DNA from: Magnetospirillum fulvum
Lineage (GTDB): Bacteria; Pseudomonadota; Alphaproteobacteria; Rhodospirillales; Magnetospirillaceae
Reading direction: 5' to 3'
DNA: 64,000 nucleotides
Assembly: GCF_900108475.1 (NCBI RefSeq)
Contig: NZ_FNWO01000007.1
Coordinates: 1 to 64,000 of the forward strand
Shown: piece by piece, positions 7,582 to 17,000 of the stretch
Layout: the number at the start of each line of letters is the position of its first letter
Position numbering within the stretch: position 1 is the first letter of the stretch
Position numbers and translations under genes: made by a program
The notes under the pieces: generated by a model
What the model saw: only the letters and a program-made list of their open reading frames with translations
The model's database searches: none
What the model was told of the DNA's origin: nothing

Positions 7582-9954
7582 GTGACGGAGGAAACCGCCG
7601 CAGCCAGAAACCGCCTTTCGTCTCGGCGGCGACGGGGGGTCATCGCCGTCAACGCCTTGGTTCTGACCGCCCTGCTCGGGGGTGCCGCTCTCTGGCTGAT
7701 GCTGATGAGCCCGCTGCCCCGTCAAACCGGCCGGATCGAGCTGACCGGCCTCACCGCCCCCGTCACCATTGCCCGCGACGCCAAGGGCGTTCCCCATATC
7801 CGCGCCGCCAACCGCCAGGATTCATGGTTCGCCCTGGGTTGGGTCCATGCCCAGGACCGGATGTGGCAGATGGACTCTATGCGCCGTCTCGGCTCTGGCC
7901 GCCTGTCCGAAGCGATTGGGCCGACCGGGCTGGTCAGCGACCGCTTCATGCGGACGCTGGGGCTGCGTCGGCTCGCCGAACGCTCTTTGCCCCGCCTCGA
8001 CGAGCCGACGCGGGCCGCCCTGACCGCCTATGCCAACGGCGTCAATGCGTGGTTGACGTCGCCGGAGACCCGTCTGCCGCTTGAATTCACCATGTTGGGA
8101 GTGCGTCCCGAGCCGTGGAGCCCGGTTGATTCATTGCTTTGGCACAAGCTGATGGCGCTGCAACTGGCGGGAAACTGGCCCGATGACATCTTACGGGCCA
8201 GACTGGCGCGGCGGATCGACCCCAGACGGATTCCCGACCTGTTTCCGGCCGGATCGTCCGAGTCCGTGCCGGGCCTGTCCGACGCGGGTTGGAGCGCTCT
8301 GATCGCAGCGATTCCGGCGGCGGCGAGGCCCGCTCCGGCCTCGAACATCTGGATCGTGTCGGGAAGCCGCAGTGCCAGCGGCAAGCCGATCCTCGCCAAC
8401 GATCCCCATCTGCCCTTCTCCGTACCATCCCCCTGGTATCTGGCCGCAATCGACGTGCCGGGCCTGTCGCTGGCGGGCGCGACCGCGCCCGGCCTGCCGT
8501 TTCCTGTCATCGGCCATAACGACAAGATCGCCTGGGGCTTCACCTCGGCCGAGGCCGACACCGTCGATCTGTTCATCGAGAAGACCGACGGCGATACCGC
8601 CTACCGGACCCCCGAGGGGAGCCGTCCCTTTAGCGTCCGCGACGAGGTGATCCGGGTCAAGGACGGCTCCGACGTCCCGATCCGGGTGCGGGAAACCCGG
8701 CATGGTCCGGTGATCTCGGACCTGATCGCGAGCGATCTGGCCGGACCGGGCGAGGTGGTCGCCTTTGCCGCGACGGCGCTCAGCGACAGCGACACCGGGG
8801 TTCAGAGCCTGATGCGGATGAGTCTGGCGCGGGATTGGCCGGGATTCGCGGCGGCCCTGCGCGAGGTTCAGGCTCCGGCGCTGAATGTCGGCTATGCCGA
8901 TGTTGGCGGCACCATCGCGTTGACCACGGTCGGGCGGATTCCGATCCGCCGCTCCGGCAATGGACTGACACCGGCGCGGGGCTGGACCGGAGCTGGCGAT
9001 TGGACCGGGTGGATTCCCCCGGCCAAACTGCCCCAGACGGTCAACCCCCGTTCCGGCCTCCTGATCAACGCCAACAATCGTCCCAGCCCGGACAAATACC
9101 CTTACCTGATCGCCGCGCTGTGGCCCGAAACCTATCGGGCGGAACGGCTGCGCGAGATGCTGGAACCGCGCAAGGCGATAACGCCTGCCGAAATGGTCGC
9201 GATCCAGGGCGATTTCGTCTCGCTCCAGGCGGTCGAACTCAAGGATATGCTGACCGGAATCGACCCGGCCTCGGAGCGGGGACGGGTTGCGGTGCGGCTG
9301 ATCGCCGACTGGACCGGCGATGTCTCGCGCGACCGCCCCGAACCCTTGATCCTTGCCGCCTGGGTCGCGACCCTGACCCACGCCGTCTTCGCCGACGAAC
9401 TGGGCGATCTCTATGACCCGCAATCGCCGCCCTCGCCCCAGGTGCTGATCGACGCCCTGACCAAGCGGCGTCACTGGTGCGATGACGTCTCCACCCCCGC
9501 CGCCGAGAGCTGCGAGGAGCTGATCGAACGCAGCCTCGATCAATCTCTGGCCGATCTGAAAGCCGATTGGGGCCGCGACATGGCGCGCTGGCGCTGGGGA
9601 GACGCCCACCGGGCCCGCTTTGCCCATCCGGTGCTGGGACAGATGCCGCTGTTGCGGCGGTGGGCGACCCTGGAAACCCCGACCGATGGCGACAACGCCA
9701 CGCTGTCACGCGGCAGCTATCGCCTCCTCGACAAAAGCTATCCCCATGTCCATGGGCCGACCCTGCGGGCGGTGTTCGATCTGGCCGCCCTCGACACCAG
9801 CACGTATCAGATCGTGCCCGGCCAGTCGGGGCATCCGATGTCGTCGCATTATGGTGATCAGGTCAAGGATTGGCGCGACAACCGCCCGTTCCGGCTGGAA
9901 CACGACGGCGCATGGGTGCTGACCCTGGCTCCGCGCCCGGTCAATCCGGAGTGA
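7582..9954 (+). CDS. Penicillin acylase family (Ntn) hydrolase
   Basis: The protein has about 790 residues. It has a single N-terminal membrane segment (about residues 21-43), a long alpha-chain region with GVPHIRAANRQDSWFALGW and HAQDRMWQMD, and then a self-cleavage and nucleophile site in the sequence ASNIWIVSGSRSASGKP. The Ser of SNIW would become the N-terminal catalytic serine of the beta chain. LANDPHL and GHNDKIAWGFT are typical of the S45 family, which hydrolyses amides such as acyl-homoserine lactones or beta-lactams. The substrate here cannot be told. GTG 7582 has GGGGAG five bases upstream. GTG 7567 is an alternative. Confidence 0.9.
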   Translation: MTEETAAARNRLSSRRRRGVIAVNALVLTALLGGAALWLMLMSPLPRQTGRIELTGLTAPVTIARDAKGVPHIRAANRQDSWFALGWVHAQDRMWQMDSMRRLGSGRLSEAIGPTGLVSDRFMRTLGLRRLAERSLPRLDEPTRAALTAYANGVNAWLTSPETRLPLEFTMLGVRPEPWSPVDSLLWHKLMALQLAGNWPDDILRARLARRIDPRRIPDLFPAGSSESVPGLSDAGWSALIAAIPAAARPAPASNIWIVSGSRSASGKPILANDPHLPFSVPSPWYLAAIDVPGLSLAGATAPGLPFPVIGHNDKIAWGFTSAEADTVDLFIEKTDGDTAYRTPEGSRPFSVRDEVIRVKDGSDVPIRVRETRHGPVISDLIASDLAGPGEVVAFAATALSDSDTGVQSLMRMSLARDWPGFAAALREVQAPALNVGYADVGGTIALTTVGRIPIRRSGNGLTPARGWTGAGDWTGWIPPAKLPQTVNPRSGLLINANNRPSPDKYPYLIAALWPETYRAERLREMLEPRKAITPAEMVAIQGDFVSLQAVELKDMLTGIDPASERGRVAVRLIADWTGDVSRDRPEPLILAAWVATLTHAVFADELGDLYDPQSPPSPQVLIDALTKRRHWCDDVSTPAAESCEELIERSLDQSLADLKADWGRDMARWRWGDAHRARFAHPVLGQMPLLRRWATLETPTDGDNATLSRGSYRLLDKSYPHVHGPTLRAVFDLAALDTSTYQIVPGQSGHPMSSHYGDQVKDWRDNRPFRLEHDGAWVLTLAPRPVNPE

Positions 9955-9957
9955 AGT

Positions 9958-9985
9958 AAAAAAAGGCTCCGCGATGAGCCGTTTT
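9958..9985. terminator. Bidirectional rho-independent terminator
   Basis: GGCTC (9965-9969) pairs with GAGCC (9976-9980). An A tract lies on one side and TTTT on the other, so the structure can end transcripts from both directions. It sits between the converging acylase and flavin reductase genes, and its T run touches the reductase stop codon. The stem is short (5 bp). Confidence 0.65.
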
Positions 9986-10463
9986 AAGGAAGATCGAGAT
10001 AGGCGCCGCCGTGATAGATCAGCGGACGCGCCCCCTCGCGGGAGCGGATCGTTTCGACTTCACCGATAAAGATCAGATGATCGCCGCCCGGAACGGTGCG
10101 AGTCACTGTGCAGCCCAGCACGGTCAGCGCCCCCGGCAAAGCGGGTGCCCCACCGGGCAAAGCCTCCCAGGCCAGATCGCGCCAGCGATCCTCGACCGGA
10201 CCAGCGAAGCGGGCGGAAAGATCGCGCTGATCGTCGGCCAGGATGTTGACGGCAAAGCGGCCCGCCGCCTCGATCGCGCTCACGCACGAACCGGTCTGAC
10301 CCAGGCAGAACAGCACCAGGGGCGGATCGAGCGAGAGGGAGGAAAAAGCGCTGACGGTCACTCCAACCGGCAGATCGACCCGAGGATCGATCGCGGTGAT
10401 GACCGTCACGCCAGAGGCAAAGCTGCCGAGCGCCTTGCGAAAGGAACGGGGGTCGAGGGACAT
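9984..10463 (-). CDS. Flavin reductase family protein (HpaC-like)
   Basis: The protein has 159 residues with the FMN-binding split-barrel fold. The N terminus FRKALGSFASGVTVITA, the strand VGVTVSAFSSLSLDPPLVLF and the later FAVNILADDQRDLSARFAG are the standard conserved blocks. LIYHGGAYLDLP closes the protein. Such enzymes reduce FMN or FAD with NAD(P)H for a partner monooxygenase. No monooxygenase gene is adjacent, so it may serve one elsewhere or act alone. It is followed by the shared terminator. Confidence 0.9.
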   Translation of the reverse strand: MSLDPRSFRKALGSFASGVTVITAIDPRVDLPVGVTVSAFSSLSLDPPLVLFCLGQTGSCVSAIEAAGRFAVNILADDQRDLSARFAGPVEDRWRDLAWEALPGGAPALPGALTVLGCTVTRTVPGGDHLIFIGEVETIRSREGARPLIYHGGAYLDLP

Positions 10464-10532
10464 GTCGCGGGCCTCCCTGGCTACGACCGGTCGGCCGGGG
10501 CAGACCGGCCCCTCGTTCCCGATCCGGAAACG

Positions 10533-10931
10533 CTACTCTTCGTCGGGGGTCTCGATACCGACCAGTTCGGGATCGGGATCGGTTCCGTCCTCGTTGATCG
10601 ACATGCCGTCTTCCAGCATCTCGTCTTCGTTGGCGACGGTCTCGAAGGCGAGGTCGCTGTCGGCGGCAAAGCCTTCCATCTCGTCCTCTTCCGGCTCGTC
10701 GTTCTCGACATGCTTCTGCAAGCCCTGGATCAGGGAATTTTGCAGGACGTCGAGCACGACGGTGTCCTCGGCGATCTCGCGCAGAGCCACCACCGGGTTC
10801 TTGTCATTGTCGCGGTCAAGGGTCAGCCGCGCACCGCCGGAGATGTCACGGGCGCGCTGCCCGGCCATCAGAACCAGCTCGAAGCGGTTGGGAACCTTGA
10901 GAACACAATCTTCAACCGTGACACGAGCCAT
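10533..10931 (-). CDS. rpoZ: RNA polymerase omega subunit
   Basis: The protein has 132 residues. The first half is canonical omega: [20 protein letters not shown], then RARDISGGA and [15 protein letters not shown]. The second half is a very acidic tail rich in Glu and Asp, which is common in alphaproteobacterial omega. Omega helps assemble RNA polymerase and is part of one ppGpp binding site. In relatives rpoZ usually precedes a RelA/SpoT gene. Here a flavin reductase follows instead. Confidence 0.96.
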   Translation of the reverse strand: MARVTVEDCVLKVPNRFELVLMAGQRARDISGGARLTLDRDNDKNPVVALREIAEDTVVLDVLQNSLIQGLQKHVENDEPEEDEMEGFAADSDLAFETVANEDEMLEDGMSINEDGTDPDPELVGIETPDEE

Positions 10932-10971
10932 CGTCTAAGTCCGCCATTAACTGCCCGAAAGGGAAGAAAGG

Positions 10972-13071
10972 TTATATAGACCCTTGGCCGTCAAAAGCAA
11001 GCCCGCCCTCAATCGGAGTGCCCGGCGGAGGGCTCAGGGTGAAGTGAAACGAGGTTCCGACCCCAAGGGCCGATTCGACCCACAGGCTCCCACCATGGCG
11101 CTCGACGATCCGCTTGCACAACGCCAGACCGATCCCGACGCCGGGAATCGCGCTGTGGGTATGCAGCCGTTTGAAGATCACGAAGATTTGATCGAGATAG
11201 GCCGCGTCGATCCCGATGCCGTTATCCTCAACCAGAAACTCCCACATCTCGCCCGAGCGGCGGCTCGACACCGCGATCACCGGAACCCGGTTGCGGTCGC
11301 GATATTTAAGCGCGTTGCCGATCAGATTCTGGAACAATTGGGTCAGTTGCACCTCGTCGGCGGCGACGACCGGCATCGGCCCGGTGCGGATGATCGCCCC
11401 GCTTTCGACGATCGCATTCGACAGGTAGCCGAGCGCCACCGACAGCGCCCGGCCGGACTCAACCGTATCGAAACCGCGACCGACCGAATCGACCCGCGAG
11501 AATTCCAGCAATCCCTCGACCAAGCGCATCATCTGTTTGGCGGCGCTGACGATATAGCCGACGAATTCGGAGATGTCGGAATCGCGCGAGCCATAGCGAA
11601 CGTCCAGAAGCTGGGCATAGCGGACCAGGGTGTTTAACGGTTCGCGCAGATCGTGCGACGCGGCATAGGCGAACCGTTCCAGATCGGTGTTCGACCGGGT
11701 CAGGGCGTCGATGGTGCGGGCCAGGGCATCGGCGCTTTCCTTACGCTCGGTGATGTCGCGCATCATCGCCAACACGCTGGGGCCGCCATCGTCGATCAAG
11801 ACCCGGCGCAGATCGACCTCGACCCAGAACAGGGTTCCATCGCGATGGCGGGCCAGCCATTCGAGAACCTGAGAATCCTCGACGGCGCGACGGACGATGG
11901 CCAGCGCGGTTTCGCCGTCGAACGGCGGGTTCCCTTCGACCAACGCCCCGACGGTCAGGGATGCGACCGCCTCGGGCGTATAGCCAAAGGTCTCGCGCAT
12001 CTTCCGATTGACCATCCGGACCGCGCCGGTCTCGATATCGAAGATCAGGATCGAATCGTTGATCGCGTCGAAGATGGTGCGGAAACGAGCCTCGCTGATC
12101 GTCAGTTCGTTGAGGGCCGAGGTCAACGCGCGGGTCTTAACCCCAACCTGGCGGCGCAACATCCCCAACCAGACCAGTTGCAACAATGCGACCAGCAGAA
12201 TCAGTCCGCCACCAATCAGGATGTTGCGCACAAGCTCATCATCGATTTGGGCGCTCAACGACCGCCCCAGCCAATGGTCCTCGATCGCCTTGCGGTCATC
12301 GGGGGAAATGCGCTCGAACCCGGCCGCGACGATAGTGCGGATGTCCTGACGCCCTTTCAGCACCACCCAATGGAACCGGCCGGAATAGAGCGGCTGCGAC
12401 GCGCGGAAGCGTCCCTCCAGCCCTTTCTTGATCAGGTAGTACATTGCGGGTGGGCGATCGATGCAGGAGACCTTGATCTCGCCCTCGGCCCCGGCGTCGA
12501 TCATCGCTTCGTAGCTGGGATAGCGGCGAATGCTGTCGATCCCGCGCATTGCCAGGAAATCGATACAGGAATCGCCGTCCTTGACCCCAACCGAAAAGCC
12601 CCGCAACGTCGCTGCGTCGGTGATCCCCGACAGGCTGGAATCGAAGACGATTGAAACGTCGATGGTGGCGTAAGGCTGCGAAAAATCATAGATTTCGTCG
12701 CGCGCCGCAGTCCAGAACGCCATGTCGAGCACGTCGGCTTCGCCCGCATTGAACCGCCGCTGCGCCTCGCCCCAATCCATCCCCAGCAGCGTCACCGGAA
12801 TGCCGGTGCGGGACGACCATTGCGCCCACAGATCGGGAATGATCCCCTGAATCTCTCCCTGTTCGTCGCGAAAGGCATAAGGAGGATAGGAATCGTCAAC
12901 CAGAACCCGCAACCGGGGAAGCGCCGCCGATAGAACGGGGGCGGCGGGACGCGACACATTGACAGCCCCCGCCGGAGAGGCTCCGGCCAGTCCCTGCGCG
13001 GGCTTCGCGACCCAAACGGCCAGAGCGATCCCGACAAGCAGGGCGACACCGATGGCAATTCGGAGCTTCAT
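10972..13071 (-). CDS. Sensor histidine kinase with periplasmic SBP_bac_3 domain, PAS and kinase core
   Basis: The protein has 699 residues. An N-terminal membrane segment (about 5-22) is followed by a family 3 solute-binding domain (about 52-275; LRVLVDDSYPPYAFRDE, DVLDMAFWTAARDEIYDFS). A second membrane helix (about 285-304) precedes a PAS domain (about 325-450), a HisKA domain with phosphoacceptor His473 in AASHDLREPL, and an HATPase domain with NLIGNALKYRDRN and DNGIGID. It should sense an amino-acid-like ligand outside the inner membrane. No receiver domain or adjacent response regulator is present. Its ATG overlaps the livF stop in ATGA, so it is the last gene of the Liv operon. Confidence 0.92.
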   Translation of the reverse strand: MKLRIAIGVALLVGIALAVWVAKPAQGLAGASPAGAVNVSRPAAPVLSAALPRLRVLVDDSYPPYAFRDEQGEIQGIIPDLWAQWSSRTGIPVTLLGMDWGEAQRRFNAGEADVLDMAFWTAARDEIYDFSQPYATIDVSIVFDSSLSGITDAATLRGFSVGVKDGDSCIDFLAMRGIDSIRRYPSYEAMIDAGAEGEIKVSCIDRPPAMYYLIKKGLEGRFRASQPLYSGRFHWVVLKGRQDIRTIVAAGFERISPDDRKAIEDHWLGRSLSAQIDDELVRNILIGGGLILLVALLQLVWLGMLRRQVGVKTRALTSALNELTISEARFRTIFDAINDSILIFDIETGAVRMVNRKMRETFGYTPEAVASLTVGALVEGNPPFDGETALAIVRRAVEDSQVLEWLARHRDGTLFWVEVDLRRVLIDDGGPSVLAMMRDITERKESADALARTIDALTRSNTDLERFAYAASHDLREPLNTLVRYAQLLDVRYGSRDSDISEFVGYIVSAAKQMMRLVEGLLEFSRVDSVGRGFDTVESGRALSVALGYLSNAIVESGAIIRTGPMPVVAADEVQLTQLFQNLIGNALKYRDRNRVPVIAVSSRRSGEMWEFLVEDNGIGIDAAYLDQIFVIFKRLHTHSAIPGVGIGLALCKRIVERHGGSLWVESALGVGTSFHFTLSPPPGTPIEGGLAFDGQGSI

Positions 13072-13802
13072 GAAGTCGAAACCGCGCCTCCTCCCGCCCC
13101 GCCATCAAGGTAATGAGCCCTGATTTCAGGATTGTTCAACAGTTCGGCACCGGAACCGGACAGGGCGATCCGCCCGGTCACCATCACATGGGCGCGGTGG
13201 GCCAACGACAGAGCGTGAAAGGCGTTCTGCTCGACCAGCAGAACCGTCACCCCCTGCTCGCGATTGATTGTGGCGATGATCTCGAAAATCTGGCGCACCA
13301 CCAGCGGTGCCAGTCCCAGCGACGGCTCGTCGAGCAGCAGCAGACGGGGACGGCTCATCAGCGCCCGCCCGATCGCCAGCATCTGCTGCTCGCCCCCCGA
13401 CAGGGTGCCGCCGCGCTGGTCCAACCGTTCGCCCAGGCGGGGAAACAGACCCAGCACCCGGTCGAGATCGTCCTTGAAGTGACGCGGATCGGCAATCGAC
13501 GCCCCCATCCGCAGGTTTTCCAACACGCTCATCCGGGGAAAGATCCGCCGCCCCTCGGGCGAGTGCGCCAGCCCGCGCCGGGCGATCAGATGGGTTGGTA
13601 GGCCGGTGATATCTTCACCCGCGAGGGTCACCCGCCCGGCGCTGGCACGCGGATTGCCGCAGATCGTCATCAACAGGGTGGTCTTGCCCGCCCCGTTGGC
13701 CCCGATCAAGGCGACGATCTCGCCCTCCCTGACGTCGATATCGATCCCATGCAGGGCCTCGATCCGACCATAGCCCGAATATAGTCCTTCGACCCGCAGC
13801 AT
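13068..13802 (-). CDS. livF: Branched-chain amino acid-type ABC transporter ATPase LivF
   Basis: The protein has 244 residues. The Walker A is GANGAGKTTL, the signature is LSGGEQQMLAIGRALM, the Walker B is LLLLDEPSLGLAP, and the switch His is in VLLVEQNAFHAL. The N terminus MLRVEGLYSGYGRIEALHGI is typical of LivF rather than LivG. It powers uptake of hydrophobic amino acids or related compounds. It lies 3 bases after livG and overlaps the start of the sensor kinase gene by 4 bases. Confidence 0.92.
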   Translation of the reverse strand: MLRVEGLYSGYGRIEALHGIDIDVREGEIVALIGANGAGKTTLLMTICGNPRASAGRVTLAGEDITGLPTHLIARRGLAHSPEGRRIFPRMSVLENLRMGASIADPRHFKDDLDRVLGLFPRLGERLDQRGGTLSGGEQQMLAIGRALMSRPRLLLLDEPSLGLAPLVVRQIFEIIATINREQGVTVLLVEQNAFHALSLAHRAHVMVTGRIALSGSGAELLNNPEIRAHYLDGGAGGGAVSTS

Positions 13803-13805
13803 CGG

Positions 13806-14636
13806 CTAGCCCTCCCCGCCCAGCACGGCGGCGGGCTCGTCCGGTTCGCCGAGATAGGCCCGGATCACCGCCGGATTGCCCCGCACCTCGGCCGGGCTCC
13901 CCTCGGCGATCAGGCTGCCATGGTCCAACACCACCACCCGGTCGGAAATCCCCATCACCACACTCATGTCGTGTTCGATCAGCAGCAGGCCGATCTTTTC
14001 CTCGTCGCGGATGCCTTGCAGCAAATGGTTCAAATCACCGGATTCGCGAGGATTGAGCCCCGCCGCCGGTTCGTCGAGGCACAGCAACAGCGGACGGGTG
14101 CACATCGCCCGCGCGATCTCCAAACGACGCTGATGACCATAGGGCAACGACCCGGCCTCGACGTCGGCAAAGGCGGTCAGCCCGGTTCGATCCAGCCAGT
14201 GGCGGGCCAGATCGATCGCCGCCCGCTCGGCCCGGCGATAGCGGCCAAGCCCCAGCAGACCGGCCAGGGAAAAGACCGAGGCCGCCATCAGCACCCGGTG
14301 CTGGGCAACGATCAGATTCTCCAACACGCTCATCTTGGGAAACAGCCGGATATTCTGAAAGGTGCGCGCCACCCGCGCCTTGCGGGCGATGACATGGTCG
14401 GCCATCCGCTCCAGCCGCAGCGCGGCTCCGTCCGGATGGTGCAGACTCAGCCGCCCGACCTGAGGTCGATAAAAGCCGGTAATGCAATTGAACAGGGTGG
14501 TCTTGCCCGCACCGTTGGGGCCGATCACCGCGGTGATCTCCCCCTGCCCGGCCGAGAACGACAGATCGCTGACCGCTGACAGACCGCCAAAGCGCATCGT
14601 CAACCCGTCAACCTCCAGCAGCGGCGGCGGCCTCAT
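13806..14636 (-). CDS. livG: Branched-chain amino acid-type ABC transporter ATPase LivG
   Basis: The protein has 276 residues. The Walker A is GPNGAGKTTLFNCITGF, and VARTFQNIRLFPKMSVLENL is the Q-loop region characteristic of LivG. The signature region is LPYGHQRRLEIARAMC (a variant of LSGGQ), and the Walker B is LLLCLDEPAAGLNP. The start ATG 14636 overlaps the livM stop in ATGA. An in-frame extension to 14762 lies within livM and lacks conserved sequence. It is the partner ATPase of LivF. Confidence 0.92.
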   Translation of the reverse strand: MRPPPLLEVDGLTMRFGGLSAVSDLSFSAGQGEITAVIGPNGAGKTTLFNCITGFYRPQVGRLSLHHPDGAALRLERMADHVIARKARVARTFQNIRLFPKMSVLENLIVAQHRVLMAASVFSLAGLLGLGRYRRAERAAIDLARHWLDRTGLTAFADVEAGSLPYGHQRRLEIARAMCTRPLLLCLDEPAAGLNPRESGDLNHLLQGIRDEEKIGLLLIEHDMSVVMGISDRVVVLDHGSLIAEGSPAEVRGNPAVIRAYLGEPDEPAAVLGGEG

Positions 14637-15889
14637 GCCCGTCCCCCCAGCCGGATCGTCGGCGCGCGCGAGGACAAAAGACCGCTCGGCTTCCACAGCA
14701 TAATCAGCACCATCGCCGCGCCAAAGGCGAGCATCCGGTACATTTGCAGATCGCGGAACCATTCCGGCAGACCGACCAGCAACAGCGCGGCCAGCACGAT
14801 CCCGATCTGGCTGCCCATCCCCCCCAGCACGACGATCGCCAGGATCATCGCGGATTCGATGAAGGTGAAGCTTTCCGGACTGATGAAGCCCTGACGGGTG
14901 GCGAAGAACGATCCGGCGAACCCGGCGAACATCGCCCCCAGGGCAAAAGCCGACAGCTTGATCGTGGTCGGATTGATCCCAAGCGAGCGGCAGGCGATCT
15001 CGTCCTCGCGCAGCGCTTCCCAGGCCCGGCCGACCGGAAGTCGACGAATGCGCAAGGTGAACAGGTTGGTCGCCAGCGCCAGGATCAAGATCAGAAAATA
15101 GAGGAAGATCACCCGGTGATCGGCCGAATAATCAAGGCCGAAAAACTCGGCAAAACTGGTCTGTCCCTCGGGCGGGACCGCCTTGAACGACAGCCCGAAC
15201 AGGCTGGGCCGCTCGATTCCGGAAATTCCGATCGGACCGCCGGTCAGATCCTGCCAGTTTTGCAGCACGATCCGGATGATCTCGCCAAAGCCCAGGGTGA
15301 CGATGGCGAGATAATCGCCGCGCAGCCGCAGCACGGGAAAGCCGAGGGCGATACCGAAGACGGCGGCGAACAGCCCGGCCAGCGGCAGGCAGACCCAGAA
15401 GGACAGGCCGAAGGTCAGCGACAGCAGGGCGTAGGAATAGGCTCCGACGGCATAGAAGGCGACGAAGCCGAGATCGAGCAGCCCGGCCAGCCCGACCACG
15501 ATGTTCAATCCCCAGCCCAACATGATGTAGATCAGCACCATCGTCGCTTTATCGACCAGATTGCGGTCGGCAAAGGGAAGAAACGGCAACACCAGCGCGA
15601 ACAGCGCCAGCCCCCAGCCGACCGCGAAGCGGGTCCAGTCGGGTGGCGGCGGTGGCAGAGGCAACCGGATCGAGAAATCGGCGATCCAGCGCCGGAACAG
15701 ATCAATCAGCAACCGTCCGCAGAACACCCCTCCGGCCGCCCAGGCGACCAGATCGGGACGCCCGGCCAATGACAGACCGCTGGAGGAATCGACCAGTCGC
15801 ACCCCCATCAGGGGCAAGGCCAGCAAGGCCGCCACCACGGCGGCGAGAGCGGCGGAGCGGATCAGGGGGGGAGACAAGGCGGCCGCCAT
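14633..15889 (-). CDS. livM: Branched-chain amino acid-type ABC transporter permease LivM
   Basis: The protein has 418 residues and many hydrophobic helices. Conserved permease blocks include IYIMLGWGLNIVVGLAGLLD, GFVAFYAVGAYSYALL, LRGDYLAIVTLGFGEIIRI and GRAWEALREDEIACRSLGIN. The last of these is the coupling region that contacts the ATPase. The N terminus is longer than in minimal LivM proteins, with an extra soluble stretch rich in Pro between early helices. ATG 15889 begins right after livH (5-base gap). It forms the membrane channel with LivH. Confidence 0.92.
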   Translation of the reverse strand: MAAALSPPLIRSAALAAVVAALLALPLMGVRLVDSSSGLSLAGRPDLVAWAAGGVFCGRLLIDLFRRWIADFSIRLPLPPPPPDWTRFAVGWGLALFALVLPFLPFADRNLVDKATMVLIYIMLGWGLNIVVGLAGLLDLGFVAFYAVGAYSYALLSLTFGLSFWVCLPLAGLFAAVFGIALGFPVLRLRGDYLAIVTLGFGEIIRIVLQNWQDLTGGPIGISGIERPSLFGLSFKAVPPEGQTSFAEFFGLDYSADHRVIFLYFLILILALATNLFTLRIRRLPVGRAWEALREDEIACRSLGINPTTIKLSAFALGAMFAGFAGSFFATRQGFISPESFTFIESAMILAIVVLGGMGSQIGIVLAALLLVGLPEWFRDLQMYRMLAFGAAMVLIMLWKPSGLLSSRAPTIRLGGRA

Positions 15890-15893
15890 GTCC

Positions 15894-16808
15894 TTAGACC
15901 TTCTCGACGTCGGGTCGGCCCAACAGGCCGGACGGTCGGAACAGCAGCACGCCGACCAGGATCGCGAAGGTGGCGACATCCTTGTATTGGATCGAGAAAT
16001 AGGCCGACCACAGCGATTCGGTCAGACCGATCAGCAGCCCGCCCAGCATCGCCCCCGGCAACGAGCCGATGCCGCCCAGAACGGCGGCGGTGAACGCCTT
16101 GATCCCGGCCAGAAAGCCGATATAGAAATCAATCACGCCGTAATAGAGCGTCACCATCATTCCGGCGACACCGGCCAGGGCGGCCCCGATGACGAAGGTG
16201 GCCGACACCACCCGATCGACATTGACCCCCAGCAACGCCGCCATCTTCATATCCTGCTCGGTGGCGCGCTGAGCCCGGCCGAGCGAAGTGCGGGCGATCA
16301 TCCAGGTGAACCCGGCCATCAAGGTCAGGGTCAACACGAAGATCACGATCTGCAACCAACTGATGCTGAGCGAAAAGGCCGCCCCCAAATCCAGGGTGAC
16401 GCCGCCCTGGATCACCGGCGGCAGCGGCTTGACCCGGGCACCCTGAGCGATCTGGACAAAATTCTGCAACAGGATCGAGACACCGATCGCCGAAATCAGC
16501 GGGGCCAGACGGGGAGCGCCTCGCAATGGGCGATAGGCCATCCGTTCGACCACCCAACCCCACAGGGCGGTGAACACCATCGTCACCAGCAGGGCGGCCA
16601 GCAGGGCCAATGCCACCGATCCGCCACTAATACTTGAAAAAACCAAAAAGGCGACAAGAGAAATAAACGCCCCCAGCATATAGATTTCACCGTGAGCAAA
16701 ATTAATCATCCCGATGATGCCATAGACCATCGTATATCCAAGAGCGATCAAACCGTAGATCGCACCAAGCGTCAGGCCATTAATCACCTGCTGGAAGAAA
16801 TATTCCAT
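15894..16808 (-). CDS. livH: Branched-chain amino acid-type ABC transporter permease LivH
   Basis: The protein has 304 residues. The N terminus EYFFQQVINGLTLGAIYGLI and the block GMINFAHGEIYMLGAF are diagnostic of LivH. AFTAAVLGGIGSLPGAMLGG is the usual C-terminal conserved segment. The open frame extends far upstream, but homologous sequence begins at ATG 16808. It is the first gene of the livH-livM-livG-livF-kinase operon. No periplasmic binding-protein gene accompanies it, and the next gene upstream is divergent. Confidence 0.93.
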   Translation of the reverse strand: MEYFFQQVINGLTLGAIYGLIALGYTMVYGIIGMINFAHGEIYMLGAFISLVAFLVFSSISGGSVALALLAALLVTMVFTALWGWVVERMAYRPLRGAPRLAPLISAIGVSILLQNFVQIAQGARVKPLPPVIQGGVTLDLGAAFSLSISWLQIVIFVLTLTLMAGFTWMIARTSLGRAQRATEQDMKMAALLGVNVDRVVSATFVIGAALAGVAGMMVTLYYGVIDFYIGFLAGIKAFTAAVLGGIGSLPGAMLGGLLIGLTESLWSAYFSIQYKDVATFAILVGVLLFRPSGLLGRPDVEKV

Positions 16809-16851
16809 CCGCACCCCAGCTCTTGCGGCCCGGAACAGGCCTGCTCGGTCA

Positions 16852-16879
16852 AAGCTACTCACCGGGCCGCATCTGTCAA
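16852..16879 (-). promoter_or_regulatory. Candidate sigma-70 promoter of the livH operon
   Basis: On the minus strand a perfect TTGACA (16879-16874) is followed after 16 bases by TAGCTT (16857-16852). The site lies 44 bases upstream of the livH start. The -35 is good and the -10 is weak, so this is only a candidate. Confidence 0.35.
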
Positions 16880-17000
16880 CCGCGAACACCGTCACCGGAC
16901 CGGCCCGCGGGCGTGTCGTCAGCCGGGATCGCTTTTGATTGGGACGGATCGGGCTCGCTGTGACACTCTGGGGCGATGCCCAGGACGCAAGGGGAGCTTC

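Noticed and set aside
8191-9627. Long antisense open frame within the acylase gene
   Set aside because: Composition is that of a reverse-strand shadow (Arg/Gly/Gln-rich) and it lies wholly inside a well-supported gene.
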